Below, piece by piece: positions 8,711 to 16,255 of a stretch of DNA of 43,615 nt (within the stretch, counting starts at the first letter, position 1; each line of letters begins with the position of its first letter). Source of the DNA: an uncultured Alphaproteobacteria bacterium (GTDB lineage Bacteria; Pseudomonadota; Alphaproteobacteria; HIMB59; GCA-002718135); NCBI GenBank assembly GCA_902591485.1, contig CACJAV010000011.1:1-43615 (forward strand). Reading direction: 5' to 3'. Below the pieces are notes generated by a model, which ran no database searches, was not told the origin of the DNA, and saw only the letters and a program-made list of their open reading frames with translations. Both the position numbers and the translations under genes were made by a program.

Positions 8711-10258
8711 TTATTTTCTTATGTAATTTTTAATATCAGCAATAGTGACTATTTTTAATATTAAAATGAATACCACATAAAAAGCAGCAGTAATAATCAT
8801 AGTAAGCATCAAATAGATGATATTTTTCATGATTTCTACTAAATATAACTCAGCAAAAAAGAAACTGTTCAAATAACGAGTAATCAAAACAAGTCCTAAT
8901 AAACATCCAATTAATTTAAATACGTTGATTATAAATTGGCGGTCTAAATTTAATAATTTTTTACTCATAAGTATTATAAAAAGCAGAATTGCATTGACCC
9001 ATGCGCTGATAGCAGTTGCCAAAGCAATGCCCATCTCTCTCATCGTGCTTATTAATAAGAGAGAGAGGATTATGTTGACGAGGACACTCACAATTGAAAC
9101 GTATAGCGGTGTTTTTGTATCTTCTCTGGCAAAAAAACAAACAATTAAAACCTTAATCAATACATAAGCTGGAAGTCCTAAAGCAAAATAACTAAGAACC
9201 TGAGAAGTAAAGATTGTATCTTCTTGAGTAAAGGCACCGCGCTCAAATAAAATATGTACAATAGGTAATGCTAAAATATATAAACCAATTGCTGAGGGAA
9301 TAGATATTAGTAAGGCAAATTCTAAAGAATTATTTTGGAGCTTTTTCGTAATTTCATTGTCATTAGACTTAATTGATTTTGATAGACTGGGAAGTAAAAC
9401 TACTCCTAAAGCAATACCAAATATTGCTAAAGGTAATTGATTTAATCTATCAGCGTAATAAAGGTGACTAATTGCACCTACAGGGAGAAATGAAGCAATA
9501 ACAGTTCCTATAATAATATTTAATTGAATAACACCAGATCCAATTACACCGGGAAAAAATAATTTAAAAAACTTTTTTATTTTGTCATTCAATTCTGGAA
9601 TTTTAATTTTAGGTTTATAAAATTGAAATACAGATCGGTACAAAAATAAAAATTGTGCAACCCCTCCAATCAAAACACCAATGGACAACGCGTGACCCGC
9701 TGAACTTACGTAGGGGGTAATAACAAAAAGTGAGAGAATAAAACTAATATTTAAAATAGCAGGAGCAAATGCACCTGCAGCAAATTTTTCATGTACATTT
9801 AAAATTGACGTGAAATGAGCAGCTAAGGAAATAAAAATTAAATAAGGGAATATAATTTTTCCATAATAAACTGCTAAATCAAATGACTCACTATTAGTTG
9901 AAAAGCCAGGTGCTAGTATTTGAATAATATACGGCATTCCAAAAAAGAAAATGATGGTTAAGAAAAAGGTAACTAAAAGTAACAATGACATTGTATTTTC
10001 AACAAAGTCAGCTGCTTCATGATCATCTTTAGCATCTATTACAATGCCTGAAAAAACTGGAATAAGGGCAGCACTATATGCACCTTCTGCCAAAACACGT
10101 CGAAAGAAATTAGGAATTCGAAAAGCCACAAAGAAGGCATCTGATGTTACGGTAGATCCAAGAAAGCGAGCTATTAATATATCACGTATAAATCCTAATA
10201 TTCTGCTCAGTATTGTATAAAAACTAACAGTAAAAAAGGATCTGAATATAGTCTGCAT
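8711..10258 (-). CDS. murJ: Lipid II flippase MurJ
   Basis: A 515-residue integral membrane protein of the MOP superfamily with about 14 membrane segments. The N-terminal signature [25 protein letters not shown] and [24 protein letters not shown] (in pieces) match MurJ, which flips lipid-linked peptidoglycan precursors across the inner membrane. Arginines in the first helices that are important in E. coli MurJ are present. It is the first gene of the minus-strand murJ-trpS run and its start faces a 145-base region leading to the Cys-rich ORF on the other strand. Confidence 0.95.
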   Translation of the reverse strand: MQTIFRSFFTVSFYTILSRILGFIRDILIARFLGSTVTSDAFFVAFRIPNFFRRVLAEGAYSAALIPVFSGIVIDAKDDHEAADFVENTMSLLLLVTFFLTIIFFFGMPYIIQILAPGFSTNSESFDLAVYYGKIIFPYLIFISLAAHFTSILNVHEKFAAGAFAPAILNISFILSLFVITPYVSSAGHALSIGVLIGGVAQFLFLYRSVFQFYKPKIKIPELNDKIKKFFKLFFPGVIGSGVIQLNIIIGTVIASFLPVGAISHLYYADRLNQLPLAIFGIALGVVLLPSLSKSIKSNDNEITKKLQNNSLEFALLISIPSAIGLYILALPIVHILFERGAFTQEDTIFTSQVLSYFALGLPAYVLIKVLIVCFFAREDTKTPLYVSIVSVLVNIILSLLLISTMREMGIALATAISAWVNAILLFIILMSKKLLNLDRQFIINVFKLIGCLLGLVLITRYLNSFFFAELYLVEIMKNIIYLMLTMIITAAFYVVFILILKIVTIADIKNYIRK

Positions 10259-10403
10259 TAGCTAATTTTATATTGTGATGAGTGATTTGTATAAATTTTA
10301 TTTGTGTCTCAATTTAGTTGAAAAGCACTAAATCTATTGTTTTTTTATAATCTCATTCAAATATATCCTTGAAAATGTAGATTTCATTAGTATTAATAAT
10401 GCT

Positions 10404-10487
10404 ATGAAAAATGAAAATCCTAACCCACCTAAGTGTGGCTGTAGCTGTAGCTGTTGTTGTACTTGTGAAGGTGGAGGGTGTTGCTAA
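10404..10487 (+). CDS. Tiny cysteine-rich peptide (27 residues, 9 Cys), candidate metal-binding peptide
   Basis: ATG at 10404 opens a 27-codon frame ending with TAA at 10485. After a polar, Pro/Asn-rich start of ten residues come CGCSCSCCCTC and, after Glu-Gly3, a C-terminal Cys-Cys pair: nine cysteines in the last 17 residues. This density resembles metallothionein-like or metal-chaperone peptides, but I recognise no family. An intrinsic terminator follows directly and overlaps the last codons. There is no clear Shine-Dalgarno, in keeping with many other genes here. It lies alone on the plus strand between murJ and znuA, beside the zinc-uptake locus; no Zur-like palindrome is upstream. Alternatives are a small RNA or chance ORF; the Cys bias in an AT-rich genome argues against chance. 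Confidence 0.6.
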   Translation: MKNENPNPPKCGCSCSCCCTCEGGGCC

Positions 10488-10514
10488 ATTAACACCCTAA
10501 ATTTCCACCTTTTT
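10470..10514 (+). terminator. Intrinsic terminator overlapping the end of the Cys-rich ORF
   Basis: The arms AGGGTGTT (10475-10482) and AACACCCT (10491-10498) pair perfectly around an 8-base loop containing the stop codon. The stem can extend with GGTGG (10470-10474) and CCACC (10505-10509) across a 6-base bulge, followed by TTTTT (10510-10514). It points along the plus strand only. The left arm encodes the C-terminal Gly-Gly-Cys residues, so coding and termination are superimposed. Confidence 0.7.
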
Positions 10515-10528
10515 AAATTATTGTAATA

Positions 10529-11605
10529 TTAACAACCCTTCAGTTCATTACCTAAATTACTTATTAATTTAAAGTAAAGATCTTTATCAGAAGTAATATT
10601 TGCTCCTAGAGGATCAAAGACACCTGTTTTGATATTAGTGTCCTCTGCTATTGTTGAAATAATCTTTGGATTAAATTGAGGTTCAGAGAAAATACAATTA
10701 ATTCCTTTATCCTTAATTACATCCTGAATATCTGCAACCTGCTTAGCACCAGGAAGAACATCTGTATTTAATGTTAAGGCCCCTGCTGCTCTCACCCCAA
10801 ATCTTTCTTCAAAATATTGGTAAGCATCATGAAACACTACAAATTTTGCATCCTTATTGATGTCTTTACTTACATCTTTAATTAGTTGATCAAGTGCAAT
10901 AATAGTTGCCTCAGCATTAGCTTCATATTTATCCTTATTAGCAGGATCTAAATCACCTAATTCATGAGCAATTTCGTGAACCATTTCTTTTGCATTGCTT
11001 GGGTCTAACCATATGTGAGCATCAAACTCTCCATGGTTATGACCTTCATGTCCAGCATGATCGTCATGGTCATCGTGGTCATCATGATCGTCATGGTCAT
11101 CGTGATCATCATGATCGTCATGGTCATCGTGATCATCATGATCGTCATGGTCATCATGATCATCATGATCATCATGATCATCATGGTCATCATGATCGTC
11201 ATGGTCGTCATGATCGTCGTGATCACCAAAAATAGACTCTTCTCTAAATTTTAATTTTTCAATACTTTCAACTTCCATGAACTCAACAACTTCCGCATTT
11301 TTTGCTATAGATTCAAGTGGTCCTTCCATGAACGTTTCTATTCCTTCTCCAACCCAAAAAATTAAGTCAGCTTCTTCAAGAAGTTTTGCATGTGATGGTT
11401 TAAGCGTAAAACTATGAGGTGATGTACTGCCCTCAATTATTAATGATGGTTCACCTACACCATCCATTACGTTTGCAATAAGTGAGTAAAGTGGTTTAAT
11501 TGTTGTAACAACTTTTAATTCTGCTCGTGCAGAAGAAGTTGTAACAATAATCATTGAAAAAAATAAAGCTTTTAAAAGCGTTATAAAATAATTGTTTTGT
11601 CTCAT
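10529..11605 (-). CDS. znuA: Zinc ABC transporter substrate-binding protein ZnuA with a long Asp-His repeat
   Basis: A 358-residue periplasmic zinc-binding protein with a signal peptide (about 1-28, ending ARA). Cluster A-I metal ligands are visible: His64 (SPHSF), His197 (DAHIWLDP), His259 (VVFHDAY) and the late Asp in FDPLGAN. The variable loop between the first two ligands is very long: DH, 18 DDH units (residues 130-183), then AGHEGHNHG, giving 22 His in about 63 residues. Such loops in ZnuA are thought to capture or pass on zinc; this one is unusually regular. The gene is transcribed away from znuC across a Zur palindrome. Two C-terminal-half cysteines may form the ZnuA disulfide. Confidence 0.95.
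   Translation of the reverse strand: MRQNNYFITLLKALFFSMIIVTTSSARAELKVVTTIKPLYSLIANVMDGVGEPSLIIEGSTSPHSFTLKPSHAKLLEEADLIFWVGEGIETFMEGPLESIAKNAEVVEFMEVESIEKLKFREESIFGDHDDHDDHDDHDDHDDHDDHDDHDDHDDHDDHDDHDDHDDHDDHDDHDDHDDHDDHAGHEGHNHGEFDAHIWLDPSNAKEMVHEIAHELGDLDPANKDKYEANAEATIIALDQLIKDVSKDINKDAKFVVFHDAYQYFEERFGVRAAGALTLNTDVLPGAKQVADIQDVIKDKGINCIFSEPQFNPKIISTIAEDTNIKTGVFDPLGANITSDKDLYFKLISNLGNELKGC
11057..11218 (-). repeat. In-frame tandem repeat, 18 x 9 bp (Asp-Asp-His), with a 27-bp higher-order period
   Basis: The znuA loop is 162 bases of a 9-base unit encoding Asp-Asp-His. On the plus strand four near-identical 27-base blocks (11059-11085, 11086-11112, 11113-11139, 11140-11166), each beginning GATCGTCATGG, are followed by single 9-base units, so expansion happened both in 9- and 27-base steps. 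All length changes by whole units keep the frame. The repeat opens long ORFs in other frames on both strands, which are artefacts. Confidence 0.95.
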
Positions 11606-11663
11606 AAAAAAATGTTCCTATAATTAGTTAAGTCTGTTAGATAGTCTTCTGTTATAAAACGTA

Positions 11664-11680
11664 ATGTTATAATATAACAT
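11664..11680. promoter_or_regulatory. Zur operator in the divergent znuA/znuCB-zur promoter
   Basis: ATGTTATAATATAACAT is a perfect 8+1+8 palindrome and matches the core of the Zur box known from proteobacteria. It contains TATAAT (11668-11673) on the plus strand and a TATATT-like -10 on the minus strand, so bound Zur would block both promoters. A partial half-site (TGTTATAAAAC, about 11650-11660) lies just to the left. The plus-strand leader would be only about 20 bases before the znuC ATG. A zur gene is three genes downstream, so the circuit appears autoregulated. Confidence 0.88.
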
Positions 11681-11700
11681 ATTTTAAAGTAAATAGTAAA

Positions 11701-12444
11701 ATGGCTGAAAAAAACAACTTATTAGTAAAATTAGATAACGGTGGTGTCTATAAATCATCAAAGTGGTTGGTAAGAGGAGTATCTTTAGAGTTATATAAAG
11801 GTCAAATCATAACTCTAATTGGTCCCAACGGTTCAGGTAAAACCACTACAGCAAAAATGATTCTAAATATCCTTAAGTCCGATGAAGGAAAAATGGAGAG
11901 CTACACTTCTAAGATGGCTTATGTTCCTCAAAAAATTAGTATTGATTGGACCATGCCACTTAGAGTTATAGATTTTATGAAATTAACTAATCATATTAAC
12001 AATGCTGATATAACTGAAGCTTTAAAATTAACTGGTGTAGAAGATTTACTTTACAATCAAATTAATAACTTATCGGGTGGAGAATTTCAGCGCGTTCTTA
12101 TAGCTAGAGCTATTGCAAAAAAACCAGAATTACTTGTTTTAGATGAACCTGTTCAGGGAGTAGATTTTAACGGTGAAATAGCACTTTATAATTTAATAAA
12201 AAAAATTGCATCAACATTAAATTGCGGCATCTTATTAATTTCGCATGATATGCACTTCGTAATGTCAGCAACGGATCATGTAATTTGCTTGAATGGCCAC
12301 ATTTGTTGCTCAGGCTCTCCTAGCGCAGTTATTAAAGATTCTGCATATATAGAATTATTTGGGGAACATACGGCGGCAACCTTATCTTTATATAAACATC
12401 ATCATGATCACTCGCATGAAACAGATGGGAGTGTTGCTAAATAA
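11701..12444 (+). CDS. znuC: Zinc ABC transporter ATP-binding protein
   Basis: A 247-residue ABC ATPase that powers zinc import through ZnuB. Walker A GPNGSGKTT (from about residue 41), Q-loop in YVPQKIS, signature LSGGEFQR (about 124-131), Walker B LLVLDEP (about 144-150) and the H-loop SHD are intact. The C-terminus carries a His-rich tail, KHHHDHSHE, which may bind zinc and is a recurrent ZnuC feature. The stop and the znuB start share a base (TAATG). First gene of znuC-znuB-zur, directly after the Zur palindrome. Confidence 0.95.
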   Translation: MAEKNNLLVKLDNGGVYKSSKWLVRGVSLELYKGQIITLIGPNGSGKTTTAKMILNILKSDEGKMESYTSKMAYVPQKISIDWTMPLRVIDFMKLTNHINNADITEALKLTGVEDLLYNQINNLSGGEFQRVLIARAIAKKPELLVLDEPVQGVDFNGEIALYNLIKKIASTLNCGILLISHDMHFVMSATDHVICLNGHICCSGSPSAVIKDSAYIELFGEHTAATLSLYKHHHDHSHETDGSVAK

Positions 12445-13247
12445 TGTTTGATGATTTTTTTACTCGAGCTTTAATAGCAGGTGTTGGGATTGCAATTATT
12501 GCAGGACCACTTGGCTGTTTAGTTATATGGAGACGTTTATCATACTTTGGAGATACATTATCACACTCAGCCTTACTCGGTGTTACACTCGCGTATGCAT
12601 TTAGTATTAATATTACTCTGTCTGTTTTCATTATCTCTTCAGTTGTTGCTATACTTCTTATTAATTTACAAAAAAGAACAAAATTAGCCGGAGACTCCTT
12701 GCTTGGTCTTCTTGCGCATTCTACGCTTGCAATTGGATTAGTATTAATTGGTTTTCTCTCTTCAATACGTTTTGATCTAATGGGCTTGTTATTTGGTGAC
12801 ATACTTGCAGTAACAACAGATGATATTGCATTGGTTTGGATTGGCGGAATAATTATTTTAGGTATCTTATATTTTATTTGGAAATCTCTTTTCTCCGCAA
12901 CCGTTAATTATGATTTAGCGGCCGCTGAAGGAATGAGGCCTGAAATTTCTAATTTAATTTTTACCCTTTTATTGGCTGCAGTAATTGCATTGTCGATAAA
13001 AATGATCGGCGCCTTATTAATAACAGGACTGCTTTTAATTCCTGCAGCCATAGCGCGTAATCTAAGTAACAGCCCAAAACAAATGATAATAATAGCTATT
13101 TTAGCTGGTATTGCTTCTGTAGTTCTTGGATTATTTACATCTTTAGAGCTTAACACTTCCTCAGGACCTTCTATAGTAGTAGTATCACTGGCATTATTTA
13201 TTCTTTCACTCATCCCGCTTGAGATAAGAGGTCAGTTGCAAAAATGA
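12444..13247 (+). CDS. znuB: Zinc ABC transporter permease
   Basis: A 267-residue ABC-3 family permease with about eight membrane segments. The N-terminal FFTRALIAGVGIAIIAGPLG and GDTLSHSALLGV segments are diagnostic of ZnuB/TroC-type metal permeases, as is AAAEGMRPE in the coupling region before the C-terminal half. It is translationally coupled to znuC and ends 22 bases before zur. The homodimer would form the inner-membrane zinc channel served by ZnuA and ZnuC. Confidence 0.95.
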   Translation: MFDDFFTRALIAGVGIAIIAGPLGCLVIWRRLSYFGDTLSHSALLGVTLAYAFSINITLSVFIISSVVAILLINLQKRTKLAGDSLLGLLAHSTLAIGLVLIGFLSSIRFDLMGLLFGDILAVTTDDIALVWIGGIIILGILYFIWKSLFSATVNYDLAAAEGMRPEISNLIFTLLLAAVIALSIKMIGALLITGLLLIPAAIARNLSNSPKQMIIIAILAGIASVVLGLFTSLELNTSSGPSIVVVSLALFILSLIPLEIRGQLQK

Positions 13248-13269
13248 AAACAATTTGATAATTTAAAAT

Positions 13270-13671
13270 ATGAGCGAAGCACTAGATACCCTAACAAAAA
13301 ATCAGCAAACAGTACTTGATATTTTAGAGAGTGCTAAAGAGCCTCTCAAGGCATATGCAATTCTTTTTGATACACAAAAAAAAGGAATCAAAGCACCCCT
13401 GCAAGTATACCGCGCTTTGGATAAATTAATTGAAATTGGTAAGGTACATAAAATAGAGAGTAAAAATTCATACATAGCTTGTAAGCATAAAAGTTGTGAT
13501 GCAGGTACATCGACTTCTTTTTTAATTTGTGAGATATGTGATCTAGTTACAGAACTTAAGAAAAATGTATCATCTTATTTCTCAAAGCAAAGTGCAGAGG
13601 TCAATTTTTCATACTCAAAACACAATTTAGAAATTTATGGAATTTGCAATAATTGTAAAATAAATAACTAG
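13270..13671 (+). CDS. zur: Zinc uptake regulator, Fur family
   Basis: A 133-residue Fur-family repressor. An N-terminal winged-helix domain (about 1-75, with LKAYAILFDTQKKGIKAPLQVYRALDKLIEIGKVHKIES in pieces) is followed by a dimerisation and metal domain with CEIC (about 95-98) and CNNC near the C-terminus, the structural zinc cysteines. Its place at the end of znuCB and the palindrome upstream of the operon make Zur much more likely than Fur or Mur. It is the only Fur-family gene in the window. Zn-loaded Zur should repress znuA and its own operon. Confidence 0.9.
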   Translation: MSEALDTLTKNQQTVLDILESAKEPLKAYAILFDTQKKGIKAPLQVYRALDKLIEIGKVHKIESKNSYIACKHKSCDAGTSTSFLICEICDLVTELKKNVSSYFSKQSAEVNFSYSKHNLEIYGICNNCKINN

Positions 13672-13743
13672 TAAATTTTAATAATATTGTTTTTTTTGTT
13701 TTCGAATCTTTATAAATGAATAGAAAACCTGAATTATAAATAT

Positions 13744-14703
13744 ATGGAATTAACACTTCTTTATACTATAGTTGGTTTTAGTCTCGCTGCATATTCTGTT
13801 ATTGCAAATGACTCCGTTCAAACATTGGGAACTTTTATGGCCTCTAATCAGAGGTTTAAATGGTACTGGTTAGCAACTGCAGCATCTCTTGTTTTAAGCT
13901 TTACATTAATTTACGGTTGGAATGTTAACGACGGAGATATTACCTTTGGGCGGTTAAATAAAATACCTTATCAAACAATTCAATGGTATCACGCAGCAGC
14001 TCCGTTGATCCTTGTATTATTAACTAGAGGAGGAATACCAGTTTCAACAACATTTTTAGTTTTATCAGCTTTCGCCTCAACAGTTGTTTTAGAAAAAGTA
14101 CTTTTGAAATCAGTAGTTGGATACGGATTGGCTGCCGTTGTTGCCTATCTTGTGTGGATTGGGATAAGTTATTTTATCAATGAAAAGTTTGATAAAGTAC
14201 AAGACAAACATAGACGTGCTTGGGTAATTGGTCAGTGGTGTACTACTGGTTTTCTTTGGTACACATGGCTAAGCCATGATCTTGCAAATATTGCAGTGTT
14301 CCTCCCTCGCGAAGTTCCTGTAAATTTATTAATTGTAATTATTATTTTATTGAGTTCTCTTTTATTTTATATTTTTTGGGATCGTGGTGGGCGTATACAG
14401 AAAGTAGTCTATTCCAAAACAGGGACTCGTTACACTAGATCAGCGACAATAATCGATTTTGTTTATGCGATTATTTTACTTTATTTCAAACAATACAATG
14501 ACATACCAATGTCAACAACTTGGGTCTTTGTTGGTTTATTATGCGGTAGAGAACTTGCAATTTCTACAATGAATAAAGATTACAAACTGCGTTATGTTTT
14601 TCCAATAATTGGTAAAGATTTTCTCAAGATGATTTTTGGATTATCCGTATCAGTTGGAATAGTGCTGTCTATTCACTATATATTTATTCCTAACGGCTTT
14701 TAG
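13744..14703 (+). CDS. Divergent PiT-like membrane transporter, substrate unknown
   Basis: A 319-residue protein with about nine or ten membrane segments. It has two internally related halves that echo PiT permease signatures: VIANDSVQTLGTF (about residue 19) and GIPVSTTFLV (about 99) in the first, SHDLANIAVFLPR (about 178) and DIPMSTTWVFVG (about 256) in the second. Compare GANDxAN and PVSTT in the canonical permease at 16256. The family relation is inferred from these motifs; the protein is much diverged. It lies 72 bases after zur on the same strand. PiT proteins can move metal-phosphate complexes, so a zinc or phosphate role is possible but not shown. Its tail overlaps the opposing SET gene by 14 bases. 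Confidence 0.6.
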   Translation: MELTLLYTIVGFSLAAYSVIANDSVQTLGTFMASNQRFKWYWLATAASLVLSFTLIYGWNVNDGDITFGRLNKIPYQTIQWYHAAAPLILVLLTRGGIPVSTTFLVLSAFASTVVLEKVLLKSVVGYGLAAVVAYLVWIGISYFINEKFDKVQDKHRRAWVIGQWCTTGFLWYTWLSHDLANIAVFLPREVPVNLLIVIIILLSSLLFYIFWDRGGRIQKVVYSKTGTRYTRSATIIDFVYAIILLYFKQYNDIPMSTTWVFVGLLCGRELAISTMNKDYKLRYVFPIIGKDFLKMIFGLSVSVGIVLSIHYIFIPNGF

Positions 14704-15190
14704 TATTTTTTTGTTTTTTTAATTCTTTTTTTAATTTAGGCCAATCATCATCACTCAAAATATAGCCTACACATTTTTTTGTTCCACATTTACAAATGTG
14801 ATCTTCAAAATCACTATCAAAAGGATATCCATAATTATACGTTAATTCTGCATCTTTTTTAATATTCTTTATAGCTGATATCCAAATTTCATTATTAGTA
14901 ATTTCTACTTCACAGTTTGGATCACAAGAATGATTAATAAATCTGGCATGATTGCGCAGAACACCTCCATCAATGTCATATTTTTTGTTTAGTTCAAACA
15001 CATACACCATTCCATTTTTTTTATTTTTTTCTGCTTTTTTTATTTGGATGTCAGCGCGTCTATCGCCTTCTTTTTTTGTTACTTTATCTCCAATGTATTG
15101 AATAACCTGATCGCCTTTTTTAATATTTGATACAGCAAACAACCCAGAGCCATGTAATGAAGATTTCTTTTTGTACCAAAGTTTTTTCAT
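14690..15190 (-). CDS. SET-domain protein (putative protein-lysine methyltransferase)
   Basis: A 166-residue protein that is almost only a SET domain. SAM- and substrate-binding motifs are intact: GSGLFAV near the start (residues 14-20), RFINHSCDPNC (83-93) and ELTYNYG (115-121). A post-SET zinc-binding cysteine cluster (Cys133, Cys135, Cys140 with Cys89-type pairing) follows. In eukaryotes such enzymes methylate histone lysines; the bacterial target is unknown. It lies alone between the PiT-like gene (convergent, 14-base overlap) and a small membrane-protein gene. Catalytic competence is inferred from motifs. Confidence 0.88.
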   Translation of the reverse strand: MKKLWYKKKSSLHGSGLFAVSNIKKGDQVIQYIGDKVTKKEGDRRADIQIKKAEKNKKNGMVYVFELNKKYDIDGGVLRNHARFINHSCDPNCEVEITNNEIWISAIKNIKKDAELTYNYGYPFDSDFEDHICKCGTKKCVGYILSDDDWPKLKKELKKQKNTKSR

Positions 15191-15233
15191 GCTGTTTGTT
15201 TAGATATATTTAATTGATTATCAAGTTGTAAAA

Positions 15234-15461
15234 TTAGATAAACCAATAAAAATAACCTAAAGCAAAAATTGGAATTTGTAATCCAAAATTAGTCATCAAT
15301 GCCCTGTCTTTTGTTATTAGGCCAGCAACCGTCCACCCAATTGCCCCTAAACCATGAATAAATATATTGATGGGATAATTATTTAAGTTGGTAAGAAGTA
15401 TGCCAGTTAAAATTAAAACTGTGCTTGCCCACTTCAAATTATTTGTAGAAATAAAATTCAT
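15234..15461 (-). CDS. Small membrane protein, unknown function
   Basis: A 75-residue protein with two or three hydrophobic segments (WASTVLILTGILLTN, IFIHGLGAIGWTVAGLIT, FGLQIPIFALGYFYWFI). A good AGGAG ribosome-binding site precedes its ATG on the minus strand (about 15466-15472), which supports it as a real gene. I do not recognise a named family with certainty. It starts in the 125-base region shared with the divergent DUF47 gene and ends 43 bases before the SET gene start, so the two minus-strand genes may be separately transcribed. Confidence 0.7.
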   Translation of the reverse strand: MNFISTNNLKWASTVLILTGILLTNLNNYPINIFIHGLGAIGWTVAGLITKDRALMTNFGLQIPIFALGYFYWFI

Positions 15462-15586
15462 CTAAACTCCTGATGTTTAATTAATTAATTATTTTTTTTA
15501 TATTACTGATATTAGAAATTACTCTTTAATTGTAAGAAAAATACAACATTCCTTTATTTTTTTATTAAAAGTTCTATAAGCGCCCG

Positions 15587-16249
15587 ATGTTTGGATTAAA
15601 TAAAAGCTCATTATTCAGTGATACAAAAAAACTGGAGCGAGAAATTGATGGATTTGTTGATATTCTCTCTGAAGTTGGTTTGGTATTTAAAAGTATTGTT
15701 CCAACCTATCTAAACCATTCTGCAAATGGTAAATTTGAGGAAATGGTTGAAAAAGTGAAGGAAATGGAGAGCAAAGCTGATAAGATTACAAAGGAAGTTG
15801 AGCATACTTTATACGAGGAAACACTCATCCCGGATGCCCGAAGTGATGTGTTACGCCTCCTTGAGCATATGGATGAACTGATCGGAATGTACCAAGGTAA
15901 TTGTTATCACTTTTCAATACAAAAACCTAACTTTCCAAAAGAGTTTCATCAAGATCTTATCGAGCTGACTGAAACCGTCGTTAATTGTGTTGAGGCATTA
16001 TGCTTAACCGTTCGTTCATTCTTCCGTGATATTAAAACGGTAAGAGATAATGCGCATAAAGTTACATTTTATGAAAAAGAATCAGATATAAAATTTAGTT
16101 CCCTTGCACGACGAATTTTTGATTCAGAGATGCCTTTAGATCAAAAAATGCATCTAAGATATTTTGTTGAAAAAATTGATCGCATTTGCGATCAAGCAGA
16201 AGATATAGCTGACGAAGTTCAGATCTATGCAATCAAACGATCTGTTTAA
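15587..16249 (+). CDS. DUF47/PhoU-like protein, PiT partner
   Basis: A 220-residue all-helical cytosolic protein of the DUF47 (TIGR00153-type, Pit accessory) family, related to PhoU. Features include the N-terminal KLEREIDGFVDILSEV region, the EMESKADKITKEVEHTLY helix, and the acidic DARSDVLRLLEHMDELIG and EKIDRICDQAEDIADE segments, which in PhoU-like proteins bind metal clusters. It ends 6 bases before the PiT permease gene, the standard pairing; such proteins are thought to control or assist phosphate uptake through PiT. No clear Pho box was found upstream. Confidence 0.9.
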   Translation: MFGLNKSSLFSDTKKLEREIDGFVDILSEVGLVFKSIVPTYLNHSANGKFEEMVEKVKEMESKADKITKEVEHTLYEETLIPDARSDVLRLLEHMDELIGMYQGNCYHFSIQKPNFPKEFHQDLIELTETVVNCVEALCLTVRSFFRDIKTVRDNAHKVTFYEKESDIKFSSLARRIFDSEMPLDQKMHLRYFVEKIDRICDQAEDIADEVQIYAIKRSV

Positions 16250-16255
16250 TCTTTA

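Noticed and set aside
10404-10487. Cys-rich ORF as a RiPP or methanobactin precursor
   Set aside because: No lanthipeptide, DUF692 or other modification gene was seen in the window, and the cysteines are packed more like a metal-binding peptide.
11057-11218. Regular repeats that might be read as a CRISPR array
   Set aside because: The units are contiguous 9- and 27-base in-frame coding repeats with no unique spacers.
10990-11254. Three other reading frames of 74-81 codons through the znuA repeat, including His/Asp- and Met/Ile-rich ones
   Set aside because: A 9-base repeat without stops opens other frames; codon context and synteny support only znuA.
12437-12802. 121-codon minus-strand frame opposite znuB
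   Set aside because: It lies wholly within znuB on the other strand; its protein has no recognisable features.
15476-15492. TTAATTAATTAATTA-type palindromic stretch upstream of the small membrane protein
   Set aside because: Simple AT repeat; no partner element or known operator match.
15462-15586. Possible Pho box before the DUF47-pit genes
   Set aside because: No pair of CTGTCAT-like direct repeats at the right spacing could be found.
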